Below, piece after piece: positions 18,276 to 26,269 of a stretch of 56,389 nucleotides of DNA (position 1 is the stretch's first letter; every line of letters begins with the position of its first letter). Location: NCBI RefSeq assembly GCF_002127655.1, contig NZ_NEHB01000030.1:1-56389 (forward strand), in the 5' to 3' direction. The translations under genes were made by a program, and so were the position numbers. The stretch is from Janthinobacterium sp. GW456P. Lineage in GTDB: Bacteria; Pseudomonadota; Gammaproteobacteria; Burkholderiales; Burkholderiaceae_D. Below the pieces are notes generated by a model. It was not told the DNA's origin, ran no database searches, and saw only the letters and a program-made list of their open reading frames with translations.

Positions 18276-19421
18276 ATGAAAAAACTTTTAGCGGCACTGG
18301 CCTCCAGTGTACTTTTCCTATCCGCCGCCTACGCGCAAACCGTTCCAGCCCCGACCATCGCCGCCAAGTCCTGGCTGCTGCTCGACGCCACCAGTGGCCA
18401 GATCATTGCCTCGCAAGATCCTGACGCGCGCATCGAGCCGGCCTCGTTGACCAAGATCATGACGGCCTACCTGACGTTTGCCGCCATCCGCGAAAAGAAA
18501 CTGGCGCTGGACCAAAAAGTAAACGTGTCCGTGCGCGCATGGAAAGTCGATTCGAGCAGCTCGAAGATGTTCATCGATCCGGCCACGCCAGTATCGATCG
18601 ACGACTTGCTGCACGGCCTGATGATTCAATCGGGTAACGACGCCGCCGTGGCGCTGGCAGAAGCTGTCGCCGGCGATGAAGGCACGTTCGTCGTGCTGAT
18701 GAACCGCGAAGCCCAGCGCATGGGGTTGAAAAACACGCGTTTTGCCAATCCGCATGGCTTGCCTAGCCCTGATAACTATTCCACGGCGCAAGACTTGTCC
18801 GTGCTGGCCAAGCGCGTGATCGCCGACTATCCGGAATTCTACAAAATCGATTCGATCAAAAGTTTTACCTACAACAAGATTACCCAGCCTAACCGCAACC
18901 GCCTGCTGTGGCTGGACCCAACCGTCGATGGCATGAAGACGGGCCACACGGAAGCGGCCGGCTATTGCATGATCGCCTCGGCCCGCCGTCCTGGCGGCAC
19001 CGGCGAGCGCCGCCTGATCTCCGTGGTGCTGGGCACCTCGTCCGACCAGGCCCGCACGCAGGAAAGCCAGAAGCTGCTGAACTGGGGCTTCCAGAACTTC
19101 GATACGGTCAAGCTGTACTCGAAGGGACAGGCCGTGGCCACGCCGGAAGTGTGGAAAGGCTCGAAAGGCACCGTGAAAATCGGTTTCGCCCGCGATGTGC
19201 TCGTTACCGTACCAAAAGGCACGGCTGCCAAGATGAAACCTGTGCTGGAGCGCAAGGACCCGCTGGTCGCCCCGCTGGCTGAAAACGCCCCTGTCGGCAA
19301 GCTGAAAATGATGGTCGACGACAAGGTCCTGCTGGAACTGCCTGTCGTGGCGCTGGAACCGATCAACCAGGCCACGATCTTCGGCCGCGCCTGGGATTCG
19401 ATGCGCCTGTGGATGAAATAA
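18276..19421 (+). CDS. D-alanyl-D-alanine carboxypeptidase (PBP5/6, DacA/DacC family)
   Basis: A 381-residue periplasmic enzyme that trims the terminal D-Ala from peptidoglycan pentapeptides. A signal peptide (residues 1-20, ending AYAQ) precedes the transpeptidase-like domain with S57-L-T-K60, S119-G-N121 and K221-T-G223. A PBP5-type beta domain follows, and the C-terminus ends in an amphipathic segment (FGRAWDSMRLWMK) of the kind that binds the inner membrane. The ATG at 18276 starts the signal peptide; the open frame upstream lacks one. A strong terminator follows. Confidence 0.95.
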   Translation: MKKLLAALASSVLFLSAAYAQTVPAPTIAAKSWLLLDATSGQIIASQDPDARIEPASLTKIMTAYLTFAAIREKKLALDQKVNVSVRAWKVDSSSSKMFIDPATPVSIDDLLHGLMIQSGNDAAVALAEAVAGDEGTFVVLMNREAQRMGLKNTRFANPHGLPSPDNYSTAQDLSVLAKRVIADYPEFYKIDSIKSFTYNKITQPNRNRLLWLDPTVDGMKTGHTEAAGYCMIASARRPGGTGERRLISVVLGTSSDQARTQESQKLLNWGFQNFDTVKLYSKGQAVATPEVWKGSKGTVKIGFARDVLVTVPKGTAAKMKPVLERKDPLVAPLAENAPVGKLKMMVDDKVLLELPVVALEPINQATIFGRAWDSMRLWMK

Positions 19422-19439
19422 GCATTTATTGTCTCCCAT

Positions 19440-19471
19440 AAAAAATGCCCGCAGCGCTGCGGGCATTTTTT
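19440..19471. terminator. Bidirectional rho-independent terminator
   Basis: A perfect inverted repeat AAAAAATGCCCGCAGC / GCTGCGGGCATTTTTT lies between the convergent carboxypeptidase (ending 19421) and cytochrome c (ending 19485) genes. A-tract and T-tract on both sides allow it to work in both directions. Confidence 0.9.
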
Positions 19472-19484
19472 TCGTCCAGCCACT

Positions 19485-20894
19485 TTACTTCAGCGGCGCA
19501 TCCTTCAGGTGCGGCTGGCGCGCCACAGGCGGGAAAGTGCCGTGGCGCCCTGCCGCAAACGTCGCTTCCGTCTGCGACGCCTGCACCGGCACGGAAACCT
19601 TGCGCACCTTGGCCACCTGCGCCGCCGTCACGGGCGCGCCGCGGTTGCCCCAGCTGGTCTGAATAAACGTCACCACCTGCGCCGTTTGCTCGTCATTGAA
19701 AATGTCGGCATACGGCGCCATCGTCAGCGCCGACGGCGCCGTGCGCGTGGCCGGCACGGCGCCGCCCGACAGCACGATGTTGATGGCCGACGTAGGATCG
19801 TTGGTCTGCAGCACGGCGTTACCGGCCAGCGCAGGGAAAGCCTTGTCGTAGCCCTTGCCGTCGGAACGGTGGCAACCGGCGCAGCGGTCCAGGTACAACT
19901 GCGCGCCGGTGGAGTTGACGATGCCGCTGAACAATTGCTTGCCCAGCTTGTCGTCGGCCACGAACGCGGGCGTGGCCGGGTTCGACGGCGGCAGGGATTT
20001 CAGGTATTTCGCCATCGCTGCCAGGTCGCCATCCGTCATGTGCTGCATGGAATGGGCCACCACGTCGTTCATGGCGCCGAACGATGCCGTATGGCTGTTG
20101 CGCCCCGTCTTCAGGAATTCGGCGATCTGCGCCGCGCTCCAGCGCGCCAGTCCGCCGCCATGTTCATTGCGCAGCGATGGCACGGACCAGCCGTCGATCA
20201 CGCCGCCGCCCGCCAGGAAGGTGGTATTGCCCTCGTCCGTCAGCGATTTTTCCTGCATGCCCACGCCGCGCGCCGTGTGACAGGCGCCGCAGTGGCCCAG
20301 GCCCTGCACCAGATAGGCGCCGCGCAGCAATTGCGCGTCGCCCGTGGCGGGAGTCTTGTAGGGTTGCGGCGTGGGGGCAAAGGCCCAGCGCCAGATGGTG
20401 AGCGGGAACCGCATCGACAGCGGCCATGGAATGTCGGCCGCCTTGTTCGGCGTCGGGTCCGCTTTGACGCCATGCATGAAATAGGCGTACAGCGCCTGCA
20501 TGTCCGCCTCGCTCAGGCGCGAATACGACGGATACGGCATGGCCGGATACACGGTGTAGCCGTGCTTGGTCACGCCGGTGCGCATCAGCTTGTCGAAATC
20601 GGCAAAGCTCCAGTCGCCGATACCGGCCTTCTTGTCGGGCGTGATGTTGGTGGAATATACCTTGCCGATCGGCGTTTCCATGCCCAGGCCGCCCGCGAAC
20701 GGTTTACCCTTCGTGCCGGCCGTATGGCAGGCGATGCAGTCGCCGGCGCGGGCCAGGTATTCGCCCTGGCGTATCAGCTGGGCGTTCGGAGTGGCGGCAG
20801 CGGCCGTGGCAGAGCAGGCGGCGCCGGAGGCGAGCGCCAGCAGCAGCGCGCCCACGGTATGGGTGAATGTGTTGTTCATCTTCTTGTTCTTCAT
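19485..20894 (-). CDS. Triheme cytochrome c subunit of a periplasmic GMC dehydrogenase
   Basis: A 469-residue exported cytochrome with a signal peptide (residues 1 to ~34) and three CxxCH heme sites: C53-IA-CH57, C202-GA-CH206 and C338-AG-CH342. This is the organisation of the cytochrome subunit of membrane-bound gluconate/sorbitol/alcohol dehydrogenases, which passes electrons from the flavoprotein to ubiquinone. The ATG at 20894 overlaps the GMC stop by one base (TGATG); an ATG five codons later is possible. It is the last gene of the three-gene operon. Confidence 0.92.
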   Translation of the reverse strand: MKNKKMNNTFTHTVGALLLALASGAACSATAAAATPNAQLIRQGEYLARAGDCIACHTAGTKGKPFAGGLGMETPIGKVYSTNITPDKKAGIGDWSFADFDKLMRTGVTKHGYTVYPAMPYPSYSRLSEADMQALYAYFMHGVKADPTPNKAADIPWPLSMRFPLTIWRWAFAPTPQPYKTPATGDAQLLRGAYLVQGLGHCGACHTARGVGMQEKSLTDEGNTTFLAGGGVIDGWSVPSLRNEHGGGLARWSAAQIAEFLKTGRNSHTASFGAMNDVVAHSMQHMTDGDLAAMAKYLKSLPPSNPATPAFVADDKLGKQLFSGIVNSTGAQLYLDRCAGCHRSDGKGYDKAFPALAGNAVLQTNDPTSAINIVLSGGAVPATRTAPSALTMAPYADIFNDEQTAQVVTFIQTSWGNRGAPVTAAQVAKVRKVSVPVQASQTEATFAAGRHGTFPPVARQPHLKDAPLK

Positions 20895-22681
20895 CAGGCG
20901 ACCAGGGGACGGGGATCTTTCAGGTATTGCTCGCGGATGGCCTTGGCCGACCAGTAGGTCAGCGCGCAAGCGAGGCCCGTCGGGTTGTAGCCTATGCCGA
21001 CCGGGAACACGCTGGAGCCGACGGCAAACACGTTGTGCACATCCCAGCTTTGCAGGTAGCGGTTGACGACGCTGGTCTTGCGGTCCGCGCCCATGGCCGT
21101 GCCGCCCGCCCAGTGCGTGGTCTGGTAGTTGCGCAAGTCGAGGTGGTCGCCCACGTTCTTGACGGACACCTTGATCGATTCCGGCTGCATGGCTTCGGCC
21201 ACCTTCATCATCTTGTCGGTGACGAAACGGCTCATCTTGATGTCGTTTTCCTTCCAGTCGAAGGTAAAGCGCAGCAATTGCTGGCCATACTTGTCCGTAT
21301 AGGTCGGATCGAGGTCGACATAGCAGTCGCGGTAAGTCATGTTGGCGCCGTGGCAATCGAACGAGACCGTGTTCAAATAGCTCTTCTTGACGGCCTTTTT
21401 CCAGGCAGCACCCCAGGCGGGCGTGCCGTCCGGCGTGGCGATGCCGGAAATGGGCTTGGAGCCGGCCGGGTTGCACCAGGCGGGCGAGCCGCCGACAAAG
21501 CCCAGCGGGCCATGGTCGAAATTGTCGCCATTCCAGTCATCGAGCGCGACACCGGTGCCGCCGGCGCCGATGAAGGGGTTCGTGTTCGTGTCTTCCTTGA
21601 AGAAAGTCTGGATGGTCGACATCATCTGGTAAGCGATATTGCGCCCCACCACACCCTCGTTGCTGACGGGGTCGTATGGCTTGCCGATGCCAGACAGCAG
21701 GAACAGGTGCGCATTGTTGTAGGCAAAGGCACTCGCGATGACCAGGTCGGCCGGTTGCTCGACGGCCTTGCCGTCCGCATTGATATAGGTCACGCCCGTG
21801 GCGCGTTTTTTACTGCCGTCGAGGTTGATGCGCACGACGTTGCAATTGGCGCGCAATTCGAAATTGGCCACCATGCGCAGGGCCGGCATGATGTTGACGT
21901 TGGGCGAGGCCTTGGAATAGTTGTAGCAGGCGTAGCCGGAGCAGAAGCCGCAGAAGTTACATGGCCCCATCTGGCAGCCATACGGGTTCGTGTACGGGCC
22001 GGACGCGTTCGACGAGGCGTTGACGAACGGGTGGTAGCCGACGGCCTTGGCCGCGCGGCGGAACAGCTCGGCCGTGTACGGCACTTTTTGCGGCGCCAGC
22101 GCGTAATTGTCGGAGCGGTCGCCCTCGAACACATTGCCGTCGCCGACGACGATGCCGTTGACTTTATACGCCTGGCCGGAGGTGCCGAAGACTTTCTCGA
22201 CGAAATCGAAGTGCGGCTCCAGTTCGGCGTAGGTGACGCCAAAGTCCTGGATCGTCATGCCTTCGGGGATGAATTTCTTGCCGTAGCGGCGTTCGTAGTG
22301 GCTGCGGATTTGCAGCTCTTCCGGCAGCACGCGCCAGTGCATGCCCGACCAGTGCAAGCCCGCGCCGCCCACGCCCGTGCCCGGCTTGAACGCGCCGATC
22401 TGGCGGTACGGCACGGCCACGCCCGTGATGCTGTGGCGGAAGGTGAACGTGCTCTTCGACATATCCTGGAACAGCTTGCTGCGCTGGATATAGGTCAGCT
22501 CGTCGAGGGTCTTCGGATAGGCGCCGTCGGGATAGGTGTCGCGGTATTCACCGCGTTCCAGCGCCACCACGTTCAGGCCCGCTTCCGTCAATTCCTTGGC
22601 CATGATGGCGCCGGTCCAGCCGAAGCCGACAATGACGGCATCGACAGGCTTCATTTTTACATCGGGTTTGATATCACTCAT
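20894..22681 (-). CDS. GMC-family FAD dehydrogenase, catalytic subunit
   Basis: A 595-residue flavoprotein. It has an N-terminal FAD-binding motif (DAVIVGFGWTGAIMAKELTEAGL) and the GMC C-terminal domain with the His/Asn pair H523 (TTHWAGG) and N566 (GYNPTG). It also has a cysteine-rich segment (QMGPCNFCGFCSGYACYNY), as seen in gluconate 2-dehydrogenase alpha subunits where it may hold an Fe-S cluster. It has no signal peptide; export with the Tat-bearing small subunit is inferred. The oxidised substrate (gluconate, sorbitol or another sugar) cannot be decided. A palindromic repeat separates it from the upstream small-subunit gene. Confidence 0.92.
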   Translation of the reverse strand: MSDIKPDVKMKPVDAVIVGFGWTGAIMAKELTEAGLNVVALERGEYRDTYPDGAYPKTLDELTYIQRSKLFQDMSKSTFTFRHSITGVAVPYRQIGAFKPGTGVGGAGLHWSGMHWRVLPEELQIRSHYERRYGKKFIPEGMTIQDFGVTYAELEPHFDFVEKVFGTSGQAYKVNGIVVGDGNVFEGDRSDNYALAPQKVPYTAELFRRAAKAVGYHPFVNASSNASGPYTNPYGCQMGPCNFCGFCSGYACYNYSKASPNVNIMPALRMVANFELRANCNVVRINLDGSKKRATGVTYINADGKAVEQPADLVIASAFAYNNAHLFLLSGIGKPYDPVSNEGVVGRNIAYQMMSTIQTFFKEDTNTNPFIGAGGTGVALDDWNGDNFDHGPLGFVGGSPAWCNPAGSKPISGIATPDGTPAWGAAWKKAVKKSYLNTVSFDCHGANMTYRDCYVDLDPTYTDKYGQQLLRFTFDWKENDIKMSRFVTDKMMKVAEAMQPESIKVSVKNVGDHLDLRNYQTTHWAGGTAMGADRKTSVVNRYLQSWDVHNVFAVGSSVFPVGIGYNPTGLACALTYWSAKAIREQYLKDPRPLVA

Positions 22682-22717
22682 GATGGTTTTTCTTTTTCTT
22701 TGATCTGCTACGAATAA

Positions 22718-22802
22718 CTGAAAAGGTTCAGGGCAAGGCGCATTGCCGCAGGCAGTACGCTAGTACGACCAGGCAGTGCAACGCCGCCATGGACGTTTTC
22801 AG
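22718..22802. repeat. Imperfect palindromic repeat between dehydrogenase genes
   Basis: An 85-bp stretch bounded by perfect inverted ends CTGAAAA (22718-22724) and TTTTCAG (22796-22802). It has further matching blocks inside (GGTTCA/TGGAC; GGC/GCC) and a central GTAC-GCTA-GTAC hairpin. The right arm contains the stop codon of the small-subunit gene (22799-22801). It looks like a REP-like or small mobile palindrome; a role as attenuator or mRNA stabiliser within the operon is possible. Confidence 0.6.
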
Positions 22803-23491
22803 GCGATGGATACCGGCGGCAACGGGTATTTCTTGCCGTACTGCTCCACCCAGTCCATGTAGTCGGCGCGCGCGCCGGGGAAACCCACCATCTTCCAGGC
22901 CTGCATGTCCTTGTTACCGCCGTGCACGGGGTCGCAAAAATAGCCTTCGCGCGTGTTTTGCAGCAGCTGGTTGAAAAAGACTTTGGCCGGTACTTCGCCG
23001 ATGTCCAGGCTGCCCTTTTGCAATTGCGTGATGACGGCGTCGCGCTCGGCCGCGTTCAGCTGGACGAAAGGCTTGCCGGACTGCTTGTGCACGGCCGCGT
23101 TGACGCCGGCCAGGGCGCTCTTGTACAGCTCGCGCGGCGCCATGTGGAACTGGTAGCCGAACTGTTCGCTCGAGGGCAGGAACGGCCCTTGCATGTACCA
23201 CAGCGCGCCATACGCGTAAGGCGTGTTCATCTGCAAATCGATGAATTCATGCGCGCCCGCTTCCAGCGCGCCCGGCCCTTCGCCATCGGCGGGGATCAGC
23301 CGGTCGACCAGTGCCGTCAGGGTGGCCCACTCGGTGGCGTCGAAAAAGCGCGGTTTGTAGGCAGGCTGGTCCTTGGAGACGGCCATGGCCAGGCCGCCGC
23401 CGGCGCCGGCCAGCAAGGCCACGGCAGGCGCGGCGCCGACGGCCTTGCGCAAGAAGTTGCGCCGGTGGGGCGAAATCCCGATGATTTTCAT
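22799..23491 (-). CDS. Gluconate 2-dehydrogenase subunit 3 family protein, Tat-exported
   Basis: A 230-residue protein with a twin-arginine signal (H9-R10-R11-NFLRK, then a hydrophobic stretch to about residue 35) and the small-subunit fold (FFDATEWATLTALVDRLIPAD, GALWYMQGPFLPSS, FFNQLLQNTREGYFCDP, GFPGARADYMDWVEQYGK). This subunit stabilises the GMC subunit and carries the Tat signal for both in known relatives. GAGGA lies 7 nt before the ATG. First gene of the operon; the divergent TetR gene and a palindrome lie upstream. Confidence 0.92.
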   Translation of the reverse strand: MKIIGISPHRRNFLRKAVGAAPAVALLAGAGGGLAMAVSKDQPAYKPRFFDATEWATLTALVDRLIPADGEGPGALEAGAHEFIDLQMNTPYAYGALWYMQGPFLPSSEQFGYQFHMAPRELYKSALAGVNAAVHKQSGKPFVQLNAAERDAVITQLQKGSLDIGEVPAKVFFNQLLQNTREGYFCDPVHGGNKDMQAWKMVGFPGARADYMDWVEQYGKKYPLPPVSIA

Positions 23492-23662
23492 AGCTTGTCC
23501 TCAGGCGGCACGAGCCGCCACAGTGATGGATGTGGTAGTCAGAAAGAAAATGCGGACACGCGCCGCTGACATGGCAGATTTCACGTCGAGATGGCCCGGA
23601 TAGCGCGGCGCGGCGCATCCACCTGCCGGTTAATTGATCAAGGTGATTGACAAGCGGTAGCA

Positions 23663-23692
23663 TTGCATTTACGGTGCGCATCGTACCATAAT
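23663..23692 (+). promoter_or_regulatory. Candidate promoter of the TetR-family gene
   Basis: TTGCAT (23663-23668), an 18-bp spacer and CATAAT (23687-23692) lie 30 bp before the GTG start. The spacer and -10 are covered by the palindrome at 23669-23691, as expected for autorepression. Confidence 0.45.
23669..23691. promoter_or_regulatory. Candidate TetR operator
   Basis: A 23-bp imperfect palindrome with half-sites TTAcGGTgCG and CGtACCaTAA around a 3-bp centre sits in the divergent promoter region between the TetR gene and the dehydrogenase operon. Size and symmetry fit a TetR dimer site; this is inference from position. Confidence 0.5.
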
Positions 23693-23721
23693 TAAAAGAA
23701 ACATTCAGAGACAGGCTAGAC

Positions 23722-24285
23722 GTGATCAAAAAAGAGGCACCGGTGCGTGGTCGCCCGCGCAAGGCGGGCGTGGAAGATGCGGTATTGGAAGCGATCGTCA
23801 TGCTGGTGCGCCAGCATGGGCTCGATGCGGTGACGATACAGATGGTGGCCGACGTGGCCGGCGTGGGGCGCCAGACGATCTACCGGCGCTGGCCGCGGCG
23901 CGAAGACATGCTGCTCGACGCGCTAGTCAAGCGCACGGCGGAAAAGCTGCAGCGCGCGCTCGACATGCCGGACGGCCAGGAAATCGAGGCGATCTGCGCG
24001 CGCATCTTCGACAACCTGAACGCCGACGGCCGCTTCACCTGCGATTTATTGGTGCTGATCCACAATGATGCGGCGGCGCAACTGCGCTTTCGCGAGCAGA
24101 TCGTCGCGCCGTGGATCACCCTCGTGGTGCAGCGCCTGGTCAACATCGGCGTGCGCGCCGACCTCGACCTGCGCCTGTTCGCCTTCATGCTGCAATCGGC
24201 GCTCGTGTACCAGATGCAACTGGGCGGCCAGCTCGACGATGCCCTGCAGGAGCGTTGCTGCCGCTTTATCCGCAGCATGTTGTAG
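23722..24285 (+). CDS. TetR/AcrR family transcriptional regulator
   Basis: A 187-residue regulator. The DNA-binding domain covers residues ~15-62 with the helix-turn-helix TIQMVADVAGVGRQTIYRRW and the adjacent REDMLLDAL helix. The C-terminal ligand domain is not diagnostic; it resembles the TetR_C_11-like or AcrR-type group. The start is GTG at 23722. It is divergent from the GMC dehydrogenase operon with 230 bp between, so it most likely controls that operon and itself through the palindrome at 23669-23691. Confidence 0.9.
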   Translation: MIKKEAPVRGRPRKAGVEDAVLEAIVMLVRQHGLDAVTIQMVADVAGVGRQTIYRRWPRREDMLLDALVKRTAEKLQRALDMPDGQEIEAICARIFDNLNADGRFTCDLLVLIHNDAAAQLRFREQIVAPWITLVVQRLVNIGVRADLDLRLFAFMLQSALVYQMQLGGQLDDALQERCCRFIRSML

Positions 24286-24292
24286 CTCTGGA

Positions 24293-24298
24293 TATAAT
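24293..24298 (+). promoter_or_regulatory. Candidate -10 of the aldo/keto reductase gene
   Basis: A perfect TATAAT lies 40 bp before the ATG and just after the TetR stop, in the 53-bp intergenic gap. No good -35 was found at the usual distance. Confidence 0.4.
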
Positions 24299-24338
24299 CG
24301 TGGCGTCACCCTCTTCGCCACCACCAGAAAGCCAGCCC

Positions 24339-25265
24339 ATGAGCCATGTATTTCCCGCCAGCCTGCAAGCGCCGCGCAGCCGTTTAAGCGGCAACGGTCC
24401 CGAACTGTCGCGCATCGTCGCCGGCATGTGGCGCATCGGCGAGTGGAATATGTCGGCGCAGCAGCGTCTGAGCTTCATCGAGCAATGCCTGGCGCTGGGC
24501 GTATCGAGTTTCGACCATGCCGATATCTATGGCGATTACAGCGCCGAAGGGCTGTTTGGCGAAGCGCTGGCCCTGCAGCCGGGCTTGCGCGACAAGATGG
24601 AACTGGTCAGCAAGTGCGGCATCAAGCTGCTCTCGCCGCACCGTCCCGGCCACGCCATCCAGCATTACGACACGAGCGCGGCGCACATCATCAGCTCCGT
24701 GGAACACAGCTTGCGCCAGTTGCAGACGGACAGGCTGGACTTGCTGCTGATCCACCGTCCCGACCCGCTGATGGATTTCGACGAGATCGCCGGCGCCTTC
24801 AGCCAATTGAAGCAAAATGGCAAGGTCTTGCACTTTGGCGTGTCGAACTTCAGCCGCCACCAGTTCGAATGCCTGCACCGGCGTTTCCCGCTGGTGACGA
24901 ACCAGGTGGAATGCTCGCCGCTGCACGTGGCGCCCCTGTTCGACGAAACCTTCGACGGCTTGCAGGACGCGGGGGTGGCGCCGATGATCTGGTCGCCGCT
25001 GGCGGGCGGACGCCTGTTCCAGGGCGGCGACGCGAATGTGGAAAACTTGCGCAATGTCATCAAGCAGATCGCCGACCAGCTGCAGCGGCCGTTTGCCAGC
25101 GTGGTATTTGCGTGGATCATGCAATTGCCGTGCCGCCCCCTGCCGCTGACGGGCACGGGCCGCATCGAGGCCGTGGGCGTGGCCGTGGAAGGCACGCAGT
25201 TTACGCTCAGCCGCAGCGACTGGTTCGCCATCCTGCGCGCCGCGCGCGGGCACGAGGTGGCCTAG
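24339..25265 (+). CDS. Aldo/keto reductase, YdhF-like
   Basis: A 308-residue NADPH-dependent oxidoreductase. The catalytic tetrad is visible as D59 and Y64 (FDHADIYG), K92 (VSKCGIK) and H139 (LLLIHRPDP). The sequence GMWRIGEWNMS near the N-terminus and SPLAGGRLF near 220-230 point to the YdhF/AKR11-type subgroup. The ATG at 24339 is the first in-frame start after the TetR gene. Its TAG stop shares the palindrome CTAG with the stop of the convergent pssA gene, giving a 4-bp overlap. Confidence 0.92.
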   Translation: MSHVFPASLQAPRSRLSGNGPELSRIVAGMWRIGEWNMSAQQRLSFIEQCLALGVSSFDHADIYGDYSAEGLFGEALALQPGLRDKMELVSKCGIKLLSPHRPGHAIQHYDTSAAHIISSVEHSLRQLQTDRLDLLLIHRPDPLMDFDEIAGAFSQLKQNGKVLHFGVSNFSRHQFECLHRRFPLVTNQVECSPLHVAPLFDETFDGLQDAGVAPMIWSPLAGGRLFQGGDANVENLRNVIKQIADQLQRPFASVVFAWIMQLPCRPLPLTGTGRIEAVGVAVEGTQFTLSRSDWFAILRAARGHEVA

Positions 25266-26068
25266 TCGATCTCGTCCGGGTCATTAAAAACCTGGGGTAA
25301 GGCAATACCGCGCCAACCCAGATGCCACGCCAGGTTGAGCAGCAGGGTGGCGGCGATGTAGACGGCGAAGAACAGCGCAAAGAAACTCGTCTTCAGCCAC
25401 ACCAGCAGGGCGATGGCAAGGATCAGCACCAGCAGCGCGGCCAGGCTTTTCTTTTGCTTGGAGCTGGGGAAACGCAAGGTCGACACCATCAGACTGCCCA
25501 CGCCGACGAGCAGCAGCATCAGCAGATAGCTGTGCAGCATGGAATCGATGGGCGCCGGCCAGGCTACCACCACGGCCGCCACGCAAGCGGCCCCGGCCGT
25601 GATCGGCATGCCGACGAAATACAGGGGATCGGTACGCCCCACGTTCACATTGAAGCGCGCCAGGCGCATGGCCCCGCAGGCGACAAAGAAGAAGCTGGCC
25701 ATGCCGCCAAAGCGCAGCAGCAGCGGATCGTGCACGCCCATCTGCACGAAGCCGTAGCAATACAACAGGACGGCCGGGGCGCAGCCGAAATTCATCACGT
25801 CGGCGATGGAATCGAGCTGCACGCCGAACTGCGAACTGGTCCCCGTCAGCCGGGCCACGTAGCCGTCGAGCGCGTCAAACACGCCGGCGAGCACCAGCAG
25901 CGCCGCCGCCAGACGGTAGGCATCCGCGTCGCCCACGGCGGCGTTGTCGACGGAAATGACGATGCTGGCAAAACCGCAGGCTATCGAAAGCAAAGTCACC
26001 ATGCTGGGCAAGGCGTATTTGGCGCGCTGCAGGCGCGACTTGGGCAATGTGTTCAAATGTGTGGGCAA
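25262..26068 (-). CDS. pssA: CDP-diacylglycerol--serine O-phosphatidyltransferase (phosphatidylserine synthase)
   Basis: A 268-residue membrane enzyme that makes phosphatidylserine, the precursor of phosphatidylethanolamine. The CDP-alcohol phosphotransferase signature is complete: D68-G69-x2-A72-R73-x8-G82-x3-D86-x3-D90. About eight hydrophobic segments are visible, and the size fits the type-II membrane PssA. The start given is TTG at 26068 because no in-frame ATG or ribosome site was found, so the true start may be a few codons away. It ends against the aldo/keto reductase gene with shared CTAG. Confidence 0.92.
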   Translation of the reverse strand: MPTHLNTLPKSRLQRAKYALPSMVTLLSIACGFASIVISVDNAAVGDADAYRLAAALLVLAGVFDALDGYVARLTGTSSQFGVQLDSIADVMNFGCAPAVLLYCYGFVQMGVHDPLLLRFGGMASFFFVACGAMRLARFNVNVGRTDPLYFVGMPITAGAACVAAVVVAWPAPIDSMLHSYLLMLLLVGVGSLMVSTLRFPSSKQKKSLAALLVLILAIALLVWLKTSFFALFFAVYIAATLLLNLAWHLGWRGIALPQVFNDPDEID

Positions 26069-26269
26069 TCAAAAAAAACGGAAGTAAGGCAATGCAGCGG
26101 CAAACGCTGCGCTGCGCCCATTCTACCCTGCGCGGCGGCGGCACCGTCCGCGCACGAGCACGACATATCTTTTCACGGATGCTCTACGCGTGATCAAAAT
26201 ACCTTAGAATCGTTTTACAGGACAGCACGCTGACCCCACCGCTGCCCGCCTACCTATACAGGAGTCGAC

